From Paraburkholderia panacisoli (GTDB lineage Bacteria; Pseudomonadota; Gammaproteobacteria; Burkholderiales; Burkholderiaceae), in assembly GCF_008369935.1 (NCBI RefSeq), contig NZ_VTUZ01000014.1:155504-219503 (forward strand): DNA of 64,000 nucleotides. Reading direction: 5' to 3'. Shown here piece by piece: positions 61,198-64,000 of the stretch (positions within the stretch are counted from its first letter, which is position 1; each line of letters starts with the position of its first letter). The position numbers were made by a program, and so were the translations under genes. The notes below the pieces were generated by a model. That model searched no databases, was not told the origin of the DNA, and was given only the letters and a program-made list of their open reading frames with translations.

Positions 61198-62448
61198 TCA
61201 CGCCGTAAGCGTGACGCGTGCAAAGCGGCGCTTGCCCACCTGCACCACGTACTCACCCGCTTCGACCTTCAGCCCCTTGTCGGAGACGGTCGCGCCGTCG
61301 ATCTTCACGCCGCCCTGCTCGATATTGCGCAGCGCTTCGCTGGTCGACGGCACCAGGTTGGCCTGCTTCAGCAACTGGCCGATCGCGAGCGGTGCGCCGG
61401 CCAGCGTCACCGCCGGGATATCGTCCGGCACGCCGCCCTTCGCGCGATGGTTGAAGTCTTCGAGCGCGCGCTCGGCGTCGGACTGCGTGTGAAAGCGCGC
61501 GACGATTTCCTGGCCGAGCATCACCTTGAAATCGCGCGGATTGCGGCCCGCTTCGATCTCTTTCCTGAAGCCCGCGATTTCGTCCATCGGACGGAAAGAC
61601 AGCAGTTCGAAGTAACGCCACATCAGCGTGTCGGAGATGCTCATCAGCTTGCCGAACATGTCGGTCGGCTTCTCGCTGATGCCGATGTAGTTGTTCTTCG
61701 ACTTCGACATTTTCTCGACGCCGTCGAGCCCTTCGAGCAGCGGCATCGTCAGGATGCACTGCTGCTCCTGGCCGTACTGCTTCTGCAACTCGCGGCCGAC
61801 CAGCAGGTTGAACTTCTGGTCCGTGCCGCCGAGTTCGAGGTCGGCATTCAGCGCGACCGAGTCGTAGCCTTGCATCAGCGGGTACAGGAACTCGTGAATC
61901 GAGATCGGCACGCCGCCCTGGAAACGCTTGGTGAAATCCTCGCGCTCCAGAATCCGCGCCACCGTGTAGCGCGACGCGAGCTTGATCATGCCGTCGGCAC
62001 CAAGCGGCATCGACCATTCGCTGTTGTAGCGGATCTCGGTCTTGTCGCGGTCGAGCACGAGCGCGGCCTGCTCGAAATACGTCTTCGCGTTCGATTCGAT
62101 CTGCTCGCGCGTGAGCGGCGGGCGCGTCGCGTTACGGCCCGACGGATCGCCGATCAGCGACGTGAAATCGCCGATCAGGAAGATCACCGTGTGACCGAGA
62201 TCCTGCAACTGACGCATCTTGTTCAAGACGACCGTATGGCCGATGTGAATGTCGGGCGCGGTCGGATCGAGCCCGAGCTTGATGCGCAGCGGCTTGCCGG
62301 TCGCCGCGCTCTTCGCGAGTTTTTGCGCGAATTCGTCTTCGATCAGCAGTTCGTCGACTCCGCGTTTGGTGACGGCGAGGGCGTGACGGACTTCGTCGGT
62401 GACCGGAAAGGCGGAAGCGGGGCTAGGCTTGGTGGACTCGGTGCTCAT
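61198..62448 (-). CDS. tyrS: Tyrosyl-tRNA synthetase
   Basis: TyrS (416 residues) charges tRNA-Tyr. Class I motifs: HIGH in APDIHIGHTVVLNKMRQL and KMSKS in GVEKMSKSKNN. A C-terminal S4 RNA-binding domain ends with ARVTLTA. Length and HIGH placement (near residue 75) fit the TyrRZ-like bacterial branch. It is divergent from anmK. Followed by dtd. Confidence 0.97.
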   Translation of the reverse strand: MSTESTKPSPASAFPVTDEVRHALAVTKRGVDELLIEDEFAQKLAKSAATGKPLRIKLGLDPTAPDIHIGHTVVLNKMRQLQDLGHTVIFLIGDFTSLIGDPSGRNATRPPLTREQIESNAKTYFEQAALVLDRDKTEIRYNSEWSMPLGADGMIKLASRYTVARILEREDFTKRFQGGVPISIHEFLYPLMQGYDSVALNADLELGGTDQKFNLLVGRELQKQYGQEQQCILTMPLLEGLDGVEKMSKSKNNYIGISEKPTDMFGKLMSISDTLMWRYFELLSFRPMDEIAGFRKEIEAGRNPRDFKVMLGQEIVARFHTQSDAERALEDFNHRAKGGVPDDIPAVTLAGAPLAIGQLLKQANLVPSTSEALRNIEQGGVKIDGATVSDKGLKVEAGEYVVQVGKRRFARVTLTA

Positions 62449-62697
62449 GCTGGAAACGTGAAGTCGCGAAAAAGGGAGATTGTCCCATAGATACGCGCCG
62501 ACGCGCCCACTGACGCGGCGACGAACGAGTCACAAGCGAGCATAGCTGCCTACAGGCATACCGACCGCGCGCTGGTGGCGCGCGTTTCGCGCGGCGCGGC
62601 GCGCCGTGCCGGCGGCGTCGACGCGCTCATATTCGACCGCGCTTGCGCCGATAATCTGCTAAAACGGATCGCAATGACCCTCGACAGGAGCAGCAAC

Positions 62698-63828
62698 GTG
62701 GCGCAACACCCAGCAGACGGTGTCTACTTCGGATTGATGTCCGGAACGAGCATGGACGGTGTGGACGGCGTGGCCGTCCGATTTGAGGAAGGAAAGTCGC
62801 CGGTGGTGCTGGCCGAGGCGTTTGTCGGCTTCTCCGCGGGGATACGCGAGGCGCTGTTCGCGCTCCAGCAACCGGGTGACAACGAGATCGAGCGCGAAGC
62901 GCTGGCCGCCAATGCGCTCGCCACGCGCTATACGGTGTGCTGCCACGAACTGCTGCGCGGCAGCCGCGTGTCCGCCACGGAAGTGCGCGCGATCGGGGCG
63001 CATGGGCAGACGGTGCGGCATCGGCCGGAAAAAGGCTATACGCGGCAGATCAACAACCCCGCGCTGCTCGCGGAAATGATGCACATCGACGTGGTCGCCG
63101 ATTTCCGCAGCCGCGACGTAGCGGCCGGCGGCCAGGGCGCACCGCTCGTGCCGGCCTTTCACGCCACGGTGTTCGGCGCGAAGGACGAGACGCGGGTGGT
63201 CTGCAACCTCGGCGGCATCAGCAACATCACGATCCTGAACGCGACGGGCAGCGTGCGTGGCTTCGACTGCGGACCGGCGAACGCGCTGCTCGACGAATGG
63301 GCGCAGCGCCACCTCGGCAAGCCGTTCGACGAAAACGGTCATTTCGCGGCCGGCGGTCAGGTGGATCGCAAGCTGCTGAATGCGTTGCTCGACGAGCCGT
63401 TTTTCTCGCAGCAGCCGCCTAAGAGCACCGGTCGCGACCTGTTCAATCCCGAATGGCTCGACGCGAAGCTCCAGCCGTTCGCCGCGCTCACCCCCGCCGA
63501 CGTGCAGGCGACGCTGGTCGCGCTGACAGCGGTGACGGTCGCGCGTGAAATCGAGCGGCACGCGTCCGACGCGAGGGCGGTCTATGTGTGCGGCGGCGGC
63601 GCGCGCAATCCGGAGATTCTGAAGGCATTGCAGCAGGCGCTGGAGGACAGCGGCGTGAGCGGTGTGCCGGTAATGACGACCGATGCGCTCGGCGTGCCGC
63701 CAAGCCAGGTCGAACCGCTCGCGTTCGCGTGGCTGGCGATGCGTTGCATCGCGCGGCTGCCGGGCAATCTTCCGGCCGTCACCGGCGCGGCCGCCGAACG
63801 CGTGCTCGGCGCCATTTACCCGCGTTGA
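62698..63828 (+). CDS. anmK: Anhydro-N-acetylmuramic acid kinase
   Basis: AnmK (376 residues) opens and phosphorylates 1,6-anhydro-MurNAc in peptidoglycan recycling. The signature GLMSGTSMDGVDGVAV is at the N-terminus, followed by GAHGQTVRHRP, the RSRDVAAGGQGAPLVP phosphate loop, and NLGGISNITIL. VCGGGARN is near the C-terminus. The GTG at 62698 with AGGAG upstream was chosen; an ATG at 62674 would add eight residues. A terminator follows. Confidence 0.95.
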   Translation: MAQHPADGVYFGLMSGTSMDGVDGVAVRFEEGKSPVVLAEAFVGFSAGIREALFALQQPGDNEIEREALAANALATRYTVCCHELLRGSRVSATEVRAIGAHGQTVRHRPEKGYTRQINNPALLAEMMHIDVVADFRSRDVAAGGQGAPLVPAFHATVFGAKDETRVVCNLGGISNITILNATGSVRGFDCGPANALLDEWAQRHLGKPFDENGHFAAGGQVDRKLLNALLDEPFFSQQPPKSTGRDLFNPEWLDAKLQPFAALTPADVQATLVALTAVTVAREIERHASDARAVYVCGGGARNPEILKALQQALEDSGVSGVPVMTTDALGVPPSQVEPLAFAWLAMRCIARLPGNLPAVTGAAAERVLGAIYPR

Positions 63829-63882
63829 CTACGGCCCCGTATTACGATTCGGGCGGGCAATAAAAAACGGGGTCGAGGCCCT

Positions 63883-63919
63883 AATGCCGTTCAGTTAAGC
63901 GACTGAACGGCATTTTTTT
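63883..63919 (+). terminator. Rho-independent terminator of anmK
   Basis: AATGCCGTTCAGT-TAAGCG-ACTGAACGGCATT is a perfect 13-base stem followed by a T run of seven. Confidence 0.94.
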
Positions 63920-64000
63920 GTGGCGCAAAGTGGTTGTAAACGTGACGCAGGGGTGTTAACTTTCATCGCCATGCTGGTCGATGATCTACGCCCACTCGTC

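Overview
The window is chromosomal DNA of a beta-proteobacterium of the family Burkholderiaceae, most likely Paraburkholderia. Evidence is the high G+C by eye, strong third-position GC bias, and gene orders typical of that group: recA-recX-DUF2889-sucCD-terC-pilin, miaB-phoH-ybeY-corC-lnt, dusB-fis-purH-ruvC-ruvA-ruvB, and gpmB-dtd-tyrS/anmK. It is mostly core genome. I see no prophage, CRISPR array, secretion system, defence island or biosynthetic cluster. The only hint of a mobile element is ten codons at the extreme right edge.

Layout. 0.1-6.6 kb (minus strand): a type IV pilin-like gene, a TerC-family membrane protein, sucD and sucC, a DUF2889 gene overlapping sucC by four bases, recX and recA. 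recA has a perfect LexA box over its promoter. 6.8-11.0 kb (plus): a TctD/TctE-like two-component system followed by a large MHS-family transporter. 11.1-14.7 kb: a CAT-anticodon tRNA with its own promoter and terminator, a small secreted protein, and a divergent MarR/DHA2-efflux pair with a 30-bp near-perfect palindrome at the pump promoter. 14-17 kb: DgoR-like regulator, D-galactonate dehydratase and two small genes. 17-21 kb: copCD on the minus strand, then a diheme/triheme cytochrome c pair. 21-31.6 kb: hemolysin III-like protein, RhlE helicase, a putative flavin split-barrel protein, a ferritin-like protein, an MHS transporter, a gamma-glutamyltransferase, a GlpR-type regulator, a small wHTH-like protein, an orphan TetR and a small lipoprotein. 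31.7-36 kb: glpD, glpK and a HAD phosphatase; glpD carries a GlpR-type operator. 36-41 kb: ribB behind an FMN riboswitch, an XRE-cupin regulator, and a VOC/MFS operon divergent from a LysR regulator. 41-48 kb: miaB, phoH, ybeY, chaC, corC and lnt, i.e. tRNA, rRNA and envelope maintenance. 48-64 kb: GST, pepP, ubiH-like, dusB-fis, purH, ruvC, a LysE exporter, ruvAB, a DUF2236 protein, gpmB-like, dtd, tyrS and anmK.

How genes work together. Glycerol catabolism is represented by GlpR, GlpD and GlpK, with no glpF in the window. DNA repair is represented by recA/recX and ruvCAB. SOS control is visible only at recA. Riboflavin synthesis is controlled by a riboswitch. Several regulator/target pairs have recognisable dyad operators between them.

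I found no convincing undescribed multi-gene system. The most informative leads are regulatory: the 30-bp MarR/efflux palindrome, an orphan TetR with a perfect dyad, -10 hexamers placed so that marR, pepP and ruvB may give leaderless mRNAs, and an unassigned dyad between ggt and glpR. Further leads are a pilin with a 40-residue leader, an orphan c-type cytochrome pair, and an MHS transporter with a roughly 110-residue extra loop. Positions, starts and family calls were made by reading; no database search was possible.
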